NCBI GenBank assembly: GCA_014529385.2 | Contig: CM043971.1 | Coordinates: 91,935,340 to 91,999,339 of the forward strand | Origin: Adiantum capillus-veneris | Taxonomy: Eukaryota > Streptophyta > Polypodiopsida > Polypodiales > Pteridaceae | DNA length: 64,000 nucleotides | Reading direction: 5' to 3' | Shown here: positions 49,801-63,791 of the stretch, piece after piece | Layout of the letters: each line of letters begins with the position of its first letter | Numbering within the stretch: position 1 is the first letter of the stretch | Notes under the pieces: generated by a model | Databases searched by the model: none | Told to the model about the DNA's origin: nothing | What the model saw: only the letters and a program-made list of their open reading frames with translations | Made by a program: the position numbers and the translations under genes

Positions 49801-50555
49801 CTGGCTTCTAATCATGGTGTCTACGGTGGGTGAGTGTTGTTTATGATCATGCCATAAGATAGTTATAATCATTGTAAGTGTTTTGAATAATTAATGCTTT
49901 GAATAGGAGAGGCCATTGGGTGGGTGGAGAGGTTTTGTCGTGCTGCAGAGATATTTGTTCATCGATGTATTGTAGTACTCCACAATGGAGCCTATGGTTA
50001 TTTTGAGATTTTTGGGGGTCCCATGGAAGTGACATAATTGCTTTGTATTCATATTCCAATGCTTTATGTTGTTTCCTTCTCTAACAGTGCCTCTTGTGTT
50101 ACAGTGTCTTTGCTCTGTGCTATTTGTGGTTCATTGAGTAGGTATGTGTCCACCATCCTTCGTAGCAGAGAGTACTGCCCTATTTTCTCACCTTGGCATG
50201 CAGTCATTGGATTCTTTTATGATGCATCGAGCTCTCTCAAGCAAGATCATCATCGGGCGTGCCATTGCGAGGTGGATTGCAGCGGAGTCATTCTTTTGTT
50301 GCATGCTTTGTGGAGCTCCTTTGTCATCATGGAGGCATTTGCTTGGAGCTTGGATGTGGTATAGCCCCTGCCGTGGCGGCTTGTGTGGGGTCAGGACGGA
50401 CATGTGTTGCACTTGACATTGATGAGCCATTGATTTTAGGATATGTGCTACCATTACTCCGTCGTAGAAAACGAAGCAAAGAGGATCCCTCCACCTCCTT
50501 AGATAATGATGATGAGAGTGACATGCCATCACGTGTGAATCCCTTTGATGACTAG
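46886..50555 (+). pseudogene. Gene D: decayed multi-exon gene with ParB-like and DNA (N4/N6)-methyltransferase-like parts
   Basis: A chain of exon-like blocks on the + strand is separated by plausible GT-AG introns. An acidic N-terminus (about 46886-47100, with TAA near 47062) leads to a block IRLCRLISYARVRGL (47180-47290). A block with WGPLWNDINNEFE and VWEGNHRTVAW (47440-47575) follows. The G-N-H-R-x2-A pattern is that of ParB/Srx-like folds. TIIDPTKVPQIALLS, then YPLTRRYLGRLAYD before a GTATGT donor (47980), a Lys-rich exon (48060-48195), LLNIVDPNLGTDWLARV (48290), and an exon from 48580 with DVPGVVPLPRDST follow. FIFLDLPFGGSLVGS (49671-49715) resembles a motif IV DPPF with Leu for the first Pro. 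HNGAYGYFEIFGGPMEV lies at 49980-50030. The last block has ICLELGCGIAPAVAA then SGRTCVALDIDEP (50335-50440), like motif I of permuted DNA methylases. Stops and shifts break most exons, so no product is expected. Confidence 0.5.
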
Positions 50556-50790
50556 TGAGGCCCACCTCTTACTATGACATTGACATTGCTTATGCTTTTT
50601 GTTATCTTTTTTATGTCAACATTGGTATTTATAAATCATCTATATTTCTTCTATGTCTTGTTTAGCATTTTGCCTTGATGCATTTTCTTGTTGGTTGCAA
50701 GTTCCATGCCGGTCTACGTAGAGGAGATGGCTTGGACCATGGCGGCGGACATGCAACACGATTCTAAAATCTGTGAGACGGGTCGAAGGC
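50556..50790. other. 3' flank of gene D
   Basis: AT-rich 3' UTR-like sequence, then a GC-richer patch (50705-50790) with GAGGAGATGGC and GGCGGCGGACATG. No supported frame is present. Confidence 0.4.
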
Positions 50791-50794
50791 GCAA

Positions 50795-51690
50795 TTTCTA
50801 CATCGACAATGAGTGTGAGAAGTGAGGGATTTGTAGCATTGGATATTAGAATTGAAATTCATGTCTTGTTGTTTTCATATGGTTCTCATCATGTTTTGAT
50901 AGAAACTTTTGAGTTAATGTTCTAATGTTTTTTGAGTGGTGAATGAGAAGTATTCACTCTTTAATAAATTTTTGAGTGGTGAATGAGAAGTATTCACTCT
51001 TTAATAAATTTTGGTTAGAATTTCAAATCCTCCTATGAGGTGCCGTAAAGGGCTAATGGTTTGTTTTGAAATATTGATCCATGTACAAAGGAAGCTCTGT
51101 CCATTTTTTTTTTCCAAAAACTACTATTATGTTTTGCTTTGATTTCTTGTTAGGTTCATATATATGCATTGACAATGCGTCAAAGGTGGAAAGTCTACAT
51201 CAACATCGAGTGTCACTAATTATAAGAACTAAAAAATTTGTAGCATTGATGTTAGAATTAAAATTCATGTCTTGTTATTTTCATATGGTTCTCGTCATAT
51301 TTTGATAGAAGCTTTTGAGTTAATGTTCTAATGTTTTGAGTTGTGGATGAGAAGTCTTCACTCTTTGGAACAATTTGGTTATAATTTCAAATCCTCCTGT
51401 GAGGTGCCTTAAAAGGATAATGGGTTTGTTTTGAAATATTGATCCATGTACAAAGGAAGATTTGTCCACTTTTTTTTTTCAAAAACTAGTATTACGTTTT
51501 GCTTTGTTTTCTTGTTAGGTCACATGCATTGAGAATGTGTCGGAGGCGGAAAGTCTACATCGAAAATGCATGTTACTAATCATAAGAATTGAGAAAGTTG
51601 TAGCATGGATGTTAGAATTAAAATTCATGTCTTGTTGTTTTCTTATGGTTCTTGCTATGTTTTGGTAGAAACTTTTGAGTTAGGCCATAT
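50795..51690. repeat. Tandem repeat of ~360-394 bp, about 2.3 copies
   Basis: The anchor TCTACATC(G/A)A starts at about 50797, 51191 and 51552. Shared blocks are TTGTAGCAT-GGAT-TTAGAATT, AATTCATGTCTTGTT, TTTTGAGTTAATGTTCTAATG, CAAATCCTCCT-TGAGGTGCC and GTTTTGAAATATTGATCCATG. Copy 1 is longer because a ~40-bp segment (TTTTGAGTGGTGAATGAGAA onward) is itself duplicated at about 50931-51010. Confidence 0.88.
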
Positions 51691-51714
51691 GCATTGACAA
51701 CGCCACCATCATAG

Positions 51715-52655
51715 ATATTCACTCGGGTTCTAGTATGCTCGCTCATGATTGCTCGGGCTATGGTAGGACTCTAGAGTATGCTGGTTAGCACAATATTCAA
51801 GGTTTAGCATTAACAGTATGCTAGTTAGCATGCCTAGGGATCTTACAGAGTATGTTGGTTATCACAATATTCAACGTTTAGCTTTATGAGTATGCTAGTT
51901 AGCATGCCTAGTGATCTTATAGAGTATATTGGTTAGCACAATATTTATGGTTTAGCATTAATGGTATGCTAGCTAGCATGCTTAGTGATCTTATAGAGTA
52001 TGCTAGTTAGCACAATTTTCAGGGTTTAGCATTACATGAGTATGCTAGTTAGAATGCCTAGTGATCTTACAGAGTATGCTAGTTAGCACAATTTTCAGGG
52101 TTTAGCATTAATGGTATGCTAGCTAGCATGCTTAGTGATCTTATTAGTATATTGGTTAGCACAATATTTATGGTTTAGCATTAATGGTATGCTAGCTAGC
52201 ATGCTTAGTGATCTTATAGAGTATGCTAGTTAGCACAATTTTCAGGGTTTAGCATTACATGAGTATGCTAGTTAGCATGCCTAGTGATCTTACAGAGTAT
52301 GCTAGTTAACACAATATTCAGGATTTAGCATTATGAGTATGCTAGTTAGCATGCCTACTGATCCTACAAATTATGCAGGCTAGCACAATATTCAGGGTTT
52401 AGCACTATGTGTATGCTAGTTAGCATGCCTAGTGATCTTACAGAGTATGCTGGTTAGCACAATATTCAAGGGTCTTTCATTATGAGTATGCTAGTTAACA
52501 TGCCTAGTGAGGCTAGCTAGCAAAATATTCAAGGTTTAGCATTATGAGTATGCTAGCTAGCATACCTAGTGATCCTATAGAGTATGCTGGCCAGTACAAT
52601 ATTCAGGGTTTAGCATTATGAGTATGCTAGTTAGTATACCTAGTGATCGCACTAA
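51715..52655. repeat. ~73-bp tandem array with a GCTAGYTAGC palindrome in each monomer
   Basis: About 12 monomers with the order GTATGCTAGTTAGCATGC, CTAGTGATCTTACAGAG, TATGCTGGTTAGCACAAT and ATTCAGGGTTTAGCATTA. The anchor AGCATGCCTAG or a variant recurs near 51827, 51899, 51973, 52050, 52122, 52194, 52270, 52345, 52420, 52494, 52555 and 52630. The tenth copy is shortened. A single diverged monomer lies far away at about 41205-41260. Confidence 0.92.
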
Positions 52656-54547
52656 CATAATGTCAATGCTCAGGGAAGTGACTCGGATGGGGTATGGAGA
52701 CTCTTTGAGGGTGTAAATCTCAAGACGTTGTGAAGGATTGGGGGGTTGGCCTCTACAACACCTCAAACCAACACCAAGAAAAGAGGATGAAGAGTATAGC
52801 TCTCTCGAGATAATATGGGCTGATCTTCTCTCACTAATTTTCTCAATTTCACACACACTCAACCTCGACTAGCCTCGACTAGCTCCCCTCTACACTGCTA
52901 CAACTCCCACTACACTCCATTGCACTCAAAGACACCAAGGAAGCAATAAAATCAAGGAAAAAAGTGAGAAAAAAAACATGGAAATCTCTGCACTTTTGAA
53001 CATAACTCAAAGAGCTTCACTTCTTTTCAAACGCCCTTCCATGTGCTAGTAGGGCTTCCATAGGCGCTCCCATATATACACATAGCTTGACCAAAACCCA
53101 CTCAAATCAAGCTTAATTTGAAAATCCACAAAGTTCAGCAAAAAAAATCGAAAAAGGTGATGGAAAACTTGGGGGAAACCTTGCCCTTTGATATATGTAC
53201 AAGCAAGGCATTGCAGCACATAGTTTGCCCTCGACTAGCTGCACCACAAGGAGCTGCACACACCATAGCCACCATACCTCAAAACAAGATGAAGAGAGGT
53301 CAATATGCAGAGCTAAGCACCCACTTTCATCAGCCCATTGATGAGAGACACACTCTCAACTCACCACATCGGGCCCTCGACTAGCAAGACAGGCTGCTCT
53401 ACTCCCAAACGCCTCTATCCCTCGCGGCAATCAGGGCTTCTTGCTGCTAGATCTTCCTCTGTCAAATCCCCCACTCACTCATGACCTCAAGCTGATAAAA
53501 ACTCAGTTTTGTTCCTATTTTTCAAGTACTAAGTGACTCTTTCAAGTCTCAACACGTCTATGTACAAAAACAACAAAACTATGCACCCCGCACAACTGGC
53601 CCGCATGCGTAGAGACAGCTGGCACACACCACCTTTGTACACTTTGTACAAGCATGCTTTATTTATATATAAGGGACCCAAAAGCATTAAAAAACCCTTT
53701 CCAAAGTCTTTGGGGTGTCTTGCATCATTCCGTAAAAACACGTCACAACGTGAACCTACAAAACTAAGCTATCATGAGCACTAGCAAATCTATCACTCTC
53801 TACTCTGGAAAATTTGCATATGTCTTGTCTCACCTCTCTAGGTAATCACGCCATTTTGTCGACCAAATGAACTCAGAATGCAACAAAACTGTAGGAGGAG
53901 GTATAATAGGCATAATGACACTATCCTCCAAAGTCTAAAGATCATCCAACATGGTACCAAAATCACAATCCATTATGGTCCAGGTCCTGAAATCTGCAAC
54001 AAAACTATCCAAAACGGTTGAGCTATGGTCTAAAAACACTATCCCAAGGTCAAAATGTCAAAAATAACCAATTTTGCACTCAAAGTTGTAGATTTAGCTC
54101 ACAGACAGGCAGTCGCAAACCACAAGAAAATTGAGAATTATTACACTTGAATGAAAAAACAAGAGCCAAGGAACACAATGCACTTTTTGGAATTGAATTT
54201 TGATTACCAGAGATCAAGAAAAATTGATTACAATGTGTTGCCGAGTTGTCGCTCTAAGTCATACGTACAGGGCTCTTCAAAACTTTTGATAATGTTACCA
54301 AGAGGTGTTTAAACTAGAAAATTTTAACCTTATACCTAGGCCTTCTCATTTGGCCAATGGCTAGCTTAGAAGGCTGTTTAGATCAAGACAAAAGAATTAC
54401 AACTCGAGTGTACAAAAATGCGGCTCCATATTTATGACTCCTCTTTTATACAAAGCTTTTTTGAAAAAAATAGTGAGTACATCAAATTATGGGCTTTGTG
54501 GTAGTGTAGTCGAGTAGAAGGATGCCTCTTCGGTAATTCCACCAACA
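52656..54547 (-). other. Probable LTR and flank of the 54.5-58.5 kb retroelement
   Basis: On the minus strand a purine tract AGGAAGGGAGGAG is followed by TGTTGGTGGAATTACC starting at 54547, the usual polypurine-tract/LTR-start signature. The sequence leftwards is then the putative 3' LTR. A TATA-like TATATATAA lies near 53657. The far LTR end and a partner LTR were not found, so the extent is unknown. No coding frame is supported in the region. Confidence 0.4.
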
Positions 54548-57500
54548 CTCCTCCCTTCCTAATCATTGTACATCCTTGTGCAAGCTTCGTCTTTGGCTTC
54601 AGTAGTTGAACTATCTTTTTTCCAGTGTCTGCTTGATTCCTTTGTACTTTTTAGCCTGAGCTACAATGTTTGCTTGAATAGATAGGTCCTTGAATGGATT
54701 ATTGAGGACTACACTATGATAGGTGATGTGGCACGCTTGTAGATCTTTGGTGAGAGGGTTGAACATAATGGAATCCATTTAAAAAAATCCAGCCTCTTCA
54801 AATGTTTGCATGAAATGCAAGGGCAAAACATGATCTTCCCGTACATTCCCATAAGGATGTTTCTATTTGGAGATTTAGTTTAAGATTCCAAGCTATTCCT
54901 TGTGTGCCTTCTAAGAACACTGCTTCACAACTTCAATGTCCTCAAATGCTTGAATGCATGTGATGATCATCTTTGCAATCTTTGTGAGCATTTGGCATGT
55001 CAAATTGGAGACATCTTGCATTTGAGTGATCACAGCTTTCATTGTATGCACCATGTACGATTTAGCTGGCTTGTAGTTATTCATGGTCTTTAATAGCACC
55101 GACTAGTTGAGGATGGATGTCCAATGACTTTTCCAGATGTAGTAGCTATCCTAGGATTTCCATCAAGGAATTGGACAGAAAGTCGGGTGAATCCTAAGAC
55201 GTTGTAGAGCATTTTTGTATGTAGTTTCATCTTGAGGGCGCTTGGGAACTTCTTCAAAGTGGTTGGCTTTCTAGCATTAGAAGCACTTGATCTAAAGTGA
55301 ATGACACATCTTCATTGAATATCCCTTCGAATTTGACTCGAGTGATGGAAAGAGATTCTTTTCCCATAGCAAGGCTTCCTGCTTCATTAGTGGCAAGGGG
55401 ACCATCTTGTGGCCAAAAATTCTTGCCCACTTCATTTAGTTTGATCATTAAGAGAGCTTTTGACTCTAGTCCTTTGAGCTCATAACATAAAATCTTTGTG
55501 AGAGTGGTTGAGGACATCCTTTATCCATTTTCGGATCTCCTCCCTGGCATCTGGGCTAGTCTCCTCTTCAATATCATGTAGCCCAGCCCTTGTAGATGTG
55601 CTTGGTAGGTCAAAGGGGGTTAGGTCTACTCTTTCAAACTCTATTGCTAGTGTGGTATGGTTTGCTGGGCCTGCACAGATTCTTTAGCTTGCATGGCACT
55701 AATTTTTTGATCTTTACTTTGCAGCTCCTGAGCGTGCTTATCAGCTTGGCTAGCTAGATTGGCTTTTGCTTTTGCCAGTTGTTCTTGCAGTTCCTTGATC
55801 TCCTGGTTTTTTTAATTTTGTATAGCCATTTGGCTAGCTATCATTATCTACCTTTGGTATTTCTCTTGTGCGAGCTCCACCTTTCAAGATTTTATTTCCT
55901 TTGAGATTGCCATTGGAGTTTGAGAGATTGATGCTGTGGTAGGCACATCTTGCATGGAAAGGAGAGTTGAAAATGTATGTTTTACGACATCATATGAGTC
56001 GCATACCTCGTTGTATTTTTGTTGCTCTCCTTCCAAATTTCCTTCTAGTCCTTGCCGCTCCACTTGAAGTTCACTATTAAACTGCAATCTGATCTTGTAG
56101 GTCTTAAAAAAGACTTTTCGTGTCTCTTTTTTCTTATTCTAGTGTAGCTGCAGACTTTCTTTGTTTTCAAGGAGACAATCAATCTCCTATCGTAGCCTCG
56201 CATTCTCTCTAATTTCTGCCTTTGACTCCTCTTTAGCATCTGTGGCATCAAATTCCCTCAACGGTCATACAGCCCTCTAACATTGGAATTGGAGCCTTAT
56301 ACATTCTAGATGATCCTCCAGCTCAAAATATTTGATAATTTTGTTGGCTTCCTCAATGGTGGCTCTAAAAAGGGGTGGAACTTGGCCACCCACTTGCGTA
56401 GTTGGTTACCATGAAGTTTCGAGCACTGACTCTCTTTTTTTTTCTTTTTTCTCTTGCTCCTCTTGTTATTCTTCTCTCTGGTCTTGAGTAGTTTGTGTTG
56501 TTTCTCTGTGCTCTATTTGTATTTCCATTAGATCCGCTTCCAGCTCTGTTTGATTCTTTTTTTGATGATCCTTTTGATCTTTGGCTTCTTCTTTTTTCTC
56601 AGTAGAGCAGGAGGAGGTGTTACAGGCTTCAGGGAGACCTATTGTTTCTCTGTCTCCATTTTTGCCTCCTACTACTCAGTGGTAGTATCATCTTTTGGCC
56701 TTCATCATGTGTGGAGTGCTAGCTTCTTGGTGAATCCAATGGGGATTCCAAATCATTTGTCTTTTGTCTTTTGGAATCTTGTTCTTCTCTTTGTTCAATT
56801 TTTCTTTTGAGTACATCATGTATGTGTTGCCTAAATGAGCCAACTAGCTCAGCTTCCTCTTCAGCTTTTTTGCATCAATTTCTTTTGATCTTTTCCTTTC
56901 TCTTGGCCTTAATGTTCTCAACCTTTTTGTCAAGCTCAACATCATCTTCACCATCTGATTGTGAGACAGATTCTTCCATCTTCTTCTTCTTGACCGCTAT
57001 CTTTGCCAGCCGTTCTTCTCTCAACCATTGAGCCTTTGTCCATCGAGCTTTGGACTTGCGTCTTGGGGATTCACTGAGTTTCTTGGTGTCTTTTGTGGAT
57101 AAATGGGACAGTAATATCAAAGCTTTCTTCTTATTCCTCTATCAATTGATACTCCGAGGGAGTTTCGTGATTCTTTAGCTTTATTCTCCACTGAGCTCTA
57201 TGTTTGCTTCAATTGCGGCTTCACTGTTGGGAGTCTTTGCCCGTGAGCTCTATCCTCTAGTACATCTCTTTGTGGGTGTAGTAGAAGAACTTCCCATGGA
57301 GTGGACATCATGCTTTGCTTTGTGGATAAAATCTAGCTGGGTTCCACTTTCGATAGCTTTTCGATCATTCCCATGGCTTGGTAGGCTATCTGGGTGAGGA
57401 TTGGGCCTGCATTCATATACCTCTTGTTTCTTTCACAGCCCTTGAGATTAGCCTCTACTAGATTTTCAAGGATATAGCTGCCCAGATTGCGTCTAATTAA

Positions 57501-58459
57501 TCTCCTTTTGTCTAATCCCATGGCCATAACCATCACTATGTGTAGATTAGGCTCGTTATAGCAAGGTGTCTTTTGGACTTTAAGGTGTTGGGATATCAAC
57601 CATAATGGCAACTCTATCTCTGAATATACCAAATATTTATAAGTGAATTTGTGGCCTTGTTGCTTGATGAAGGCCTTTTTGTTGTCAATTTCTTTGGTCT
57701 TGTTGAGGATATTGCGATTGCCAATGTAGATATTAAGTGCTTGATTGATCATCTCATTCGTGATCTGTAGCTTGACTGTGGCACCATCCTTATCCGTCAG
57801 AGTCACCTTCCCATTGTATTGGATGGAGCTCATAAGCTCATGGGCTCTCTAAAAATCCGTGCCACATGGTGGAAGTCTAAAAAAATTATTGAGTTGCAGA
57901 CACCTTGATCCTTCTATGACTTCTCTTTGCTGATGGAGTGTCCACATGAAGAAATTTAATAATAGCATGATAACGTGAATTTTTTTGTGATTACTTGATC
58001 ACAGTTAAGTTGATGAATGGTGATTTGATAACCCAACAAAATCCCATCGGGCTGTTTCTTTTTCATGGTGGCCCACTAGGATATGGCAAACACTTGCCAG
58101 TGGGCCTACCAGAATATGGAAAAGCCCATTAGGGCTACTAATATGGGTGGTGTTTGCATGTTAATAGGAAGGCCACGTGAACATTTAACATGATCACATG
58201 TTTTAAAAAGTGATCACTCAATGTTATTAACATGTTTGAGTGTTTGTGACCACATTAATGGAATCCTTGTCCACAAGTCTCTAGGGAATATGGTCGTCTT
58301 GACTTTTTTTCCATCAGCTGCCTGGAACTTTCCAATGAAGACATTTTTTGGGATCTTTACCGGTTCCTCTTCCATAATGTGATCTTTTTCATTGGATAAA
58401 AAGTCTACAACTTCATACAAAGCAGCTTCCCACTCCTTATAAGCTTTTTGTCGAGGCAT
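54548..58459 (-). pseudogene. Unrecognised retroelement-like coding stretch (gag-like, Lys/Glu-rich), decayed
   Basis: Collinear minus-strand frames begin at the ATG at 58459 (MPRQKAYKEWEAALYEVVDF), continue at 57833-57333 (ALNIYIGNRNILNK, LVYSEIELPLWLISQHL, LGSYILENLVEANL), then through a long Lys/Glu/Ser-rich region (57120-55880, for example SDGEDDVELDKKVENIKAKR) to 55517-55254 (ELKGLESKALLMIKLNEVGK). Stops are frequent. No RT, integrase or protease motif is seen. The purine tract plus TG start at 54547 downstream and a palindrome-bearing leader upstream suggest a gag-only (LARD-like) LTR element. The family is not recognised. Confidence 0.45.
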
Positions 58460-60965
<2,506 letters not shown>

Positions 60966-61493
60966 TGTTGGAAGATTCCAACAAGGATGTCAATTTAATT
61001 GTTTCATCCCTCTTGTAATTGTAACCGTAACTCCAAATAATAGTATCTTTTCCAAAACTTGTATCTGCTACTCGTATGTTCTTTTGAAGCTAGAAATGTA
61101 ATTTTTGATGCTATTGCGGAAAAACTAGCTTTTGAGCCATAAAACTTGGAGCCAGGGTATAAAAGGCAATATTGTAAGACTTTTTGTACGATCAATTTAT
61201 AAAGAAATGAGCAGATAAGGATTCTCTTGGCACGTCGTGTGTTATCTCTTTTCTACTATGTTTTTCAATCGCTCACATTGCACCATATGATTGTCGCATC
61301 GGAATTACAAGGGCACCAATGTGTTTGTGTCATCAAACTCTATGTGTGGATATCTACATTGCAAGAATCACACAAAAATTGAGCATTTACATGCCCTAGT
61401 CGAGTCCATTTAGTCCTAGGATTGACATTTTGTCTTCGTTCTATCTCTTTCAAAGATGTGATAGGTGTTGATCCTTGTGGGAGCCCCCAAACA
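60966..61493 (+). repeat. Putative 5' LTR of a Ty3/gypsy-like element
   Basis: It begins with the palindromic TGTTGGAAGATTCCAACA and ends CCCCCAAACA just before a primer-binding site. A TATAAAAGG box lies at 61158-61166, with AATTTATAAAGAAATGAG downstream. The partner LTR would lie beyond the window, so the left boundary is inferred from the TG start only. Confidence 0.6.
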
Positions 61494-61494
61494 T

Positions 61495-61512
61495 TGGCGA
61501 CGTTGCCAAGGA
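61495..61512 (+). other. Primer-binding site resembling tRNA-Asp type
   Basis: TGGCGACGTTGCCAAGGA differs at about three of 18 positions from the tRNA-Asp site used by many plant Ty3/gypsy elements. It is one base downstream of the LTR end. Confidence 0.75.
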
Positions 61513-63150
61513 ATGGGTACCTAGACTAGAGTGAACACAGTCGAGTCCGAGAGATCTACCTTAGGTAGACTCCTAGGCCATATAGGTTAGAAAAGGAGAC
61601 CAAGGTTTCCGTGGTCTTTGTTTTGTGTGTGATTGTGGTGAGTTTCTCGCTAAAAAAGTGCTAGACAAGTTAGAGTCAGTGTTATAGATATGGTTGGAGC
61701 GTAGTGCAAGATTTCATTGACTGGTAGAGTGGTAAAGCTTGCACTAAGCGAGAAAAATGCAAGAAAAAGGATTTTTTTTTGGGAGTTAGCTAGGGAGTGT
61801 AGGTCAAGCTTTTTGAACCTATTTTTGGTCGATTTCTTTTGTTTTAGAAGTAGGGTAAGTAAGAAAATTTGACAAGTGCTCTCAACATCTCATTGGATCT
61901 GCATATTATTGAAGGGATCTTTTTGCCAAAGGTAAGGAAAAATTGAGAAGGATAATGCATCCAAATAAGGGAATAATTTTGGGCATGATTTGCTCGAACA
62001 ATAGTGTGTGAGTGCTCAACCTTAACCAAAAGTCTCAAAAATACTTAACTAGCATCTGCGAGAGAAAATTGTAGGAGAAAATTGTGATTTTCTCCTACAT
62101 GTGAAGCTAGAGGACAAGATTGTGCATGATACTTCACCAGTTTCTTTGACTAATGTGTTTAAGTACTTGTGTGAATTTTGGTACAAACTGACATTCTAAA
62201 GTAGGTCTAGACCCAAGAATTGATCTTTTATTCCAAAAACATTGTTGAAATAGAGATTGGGATCATTTCACTTGTTTAATTGAGGTGAAAGTGTACTCTA
62301 AATAACGGTAGAACACTTGAGAATCGACCAAAACTGGAAAAAGTGACCAAAAGTAGGAGACAAGGAAAAAATCATAATTTTTTCCTCAGTTTCTGTTAGA
62401 AAGCAAGTTTCTGGCTAAGATTGATACCAGGGATTTCTATCAAGGTGTGAATCACATTCATAAGGTTGAAAGTGTAATTTGACTTTTGTCCACATAGGGA
62501 TGGAGAAAATGACAATTTTCTCCCTAGTCCTTAGTTGCATTAGGTTTGACAAGCCCATATTGGTACCAAAGGAAGTCCCTAGGGTAACGAACACGCTCAC
62601 ATAGTTAAATATAGAATTACTCTCTTGTGCATGAGATTAAGCAAAATCCCACCCAGAATGTAAGGCAAAAGAAGATCAAAGGGGTCAAATCTTTGAAATT
62701 ATTGCAAGGGTAAGTTGTTTGGGCTGGGTAAAGAGTCTTTGAGACAGTTGGAAGGGAAAAACACCTCAGAAAACCTTAAGCAAGAGAAAATTGCAATTTT
62801 CATGTTAGGATAAAAAATTTTCAATTTATTTTGGTTCCACCCTCTTAAGCAAGACCTATAGGGCATTACTAGGTCTGAATATCATTAAAGTCGTGAATGA
62901 AGTCCTATAATTGACTAAAGTAGTTTGCACATCAATTGCCAATTTGTAGTAACTACATATGTGTTCAAGTTTTTACTGAGCCTTGTAAGGGAGATTGGTG
63001 CAAGAGAAGAGTTGGAGTATGGGGGAAAGCACAGAGGATCTAAATGATTCTAGGTAACAATTTAGGTTTGAAATCATTGAATTGTTTATGTTCTTGAGAT
63101 CAAGAGTTGAAATTTGTCAGATGTGAGGCTACCTATAGACCAAGTGAGTA
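61513..63150 (+). other. Gypsy leader with recurrent perfect hairpins
   Basis: A long untranslated leader without open frames. Perfect hairpins of one sequence type lie at 62071-62098 (12-bp stem GTAGGAGAAAAT, loop TGTG), 62363-62386 (10-bp stem AGGAAAAAAT, loop CATA) and 62502-62523 (9-bp stem GGAGAAAAT, loop GACA). A 16-bp palindrome GAAAATTGCAATTTTC lies at 62786-62801. Spacings are 292, 139 and 284 bases. Confidence 0.7.
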
Positions 63151-63169
63151 GGGAATCCATGAAAGAGAG

Positions 63170-63791
63170 TATCAACCAAGTGATCCTAGAGCCTTTAGTA
63201 AATGTGTAGGAGGAAGAGGTCTTTGACACTTCTTATGAGCCATCCTTCACTGTGCTTATGGCAGAAAAAGCACCGAAAATGAGCTACCATAGTGAGAGAA
63301 ATGGGGAGAGCACCTCACAAAAGCCAGAACTTCCCCTCACTAAAGAACTGTACTACAATTAAACTAATGGTGAGGGGGCCATAATCTATGTAGACATCAA
63401 TCATAAGTGCTACGTTTGAGAGGACTTGGGAAACCCTGAGTTTCGAGAACAAGTTGAGCATGTTTACTATGAAGACGGATGTATTAATGAGAGAGGGGTT
63501 GCCTATCTTAGGACGAATAATCTTGACCTTCTTGATGCAATGACTGGAACCAAAGATAAAGTTTACAAGGGAATCAAGAGATCTCCACTGGAGAATGACG
63601 CAAGATCTAGATTCATATCCATAAAAGAGCTGGAAAGAGTGTATGTAGATGATTCTACAGTGAAATTGTATAATTTTATGACCAAGGAAGAGGATAACTA
63701 TTACATCAGGGAAGACGTTGATGGAGCAAAAGATGTCGTGCGCACACTCACACACCCACACAACTCAACACAACGCAAGGAATGTTTTTAA
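63170..63791 (+). pseudogene. Gag-like start of the Ty3/gypsy-like element
   Basis: The open part 63426-63791 reads GNPEFREQVEHVYYEDG, RFISIKELERVYVDD and FMTKEEDNYYIRED. Upstream pieces from 63186 carry an ILEPLV and EEVFDTSYEPS phrase matching LEPLLTVERI and ESLFDTSSE at about 34073-34130 of the older gypsy remnant. Stops at about 63208, 63360 and 63417 break the frame. The annotated frame ends at 63791, where homology is no longer evident; pol would be beyond the window. Confidence 0.5.

Noticed and set aside
51715-52655. CRISPR-like array
   Set aside because: The repeats are directly adjacent with no unique spacers, the organism is a plant, and no cas genes are present; it is a tandem satellite.
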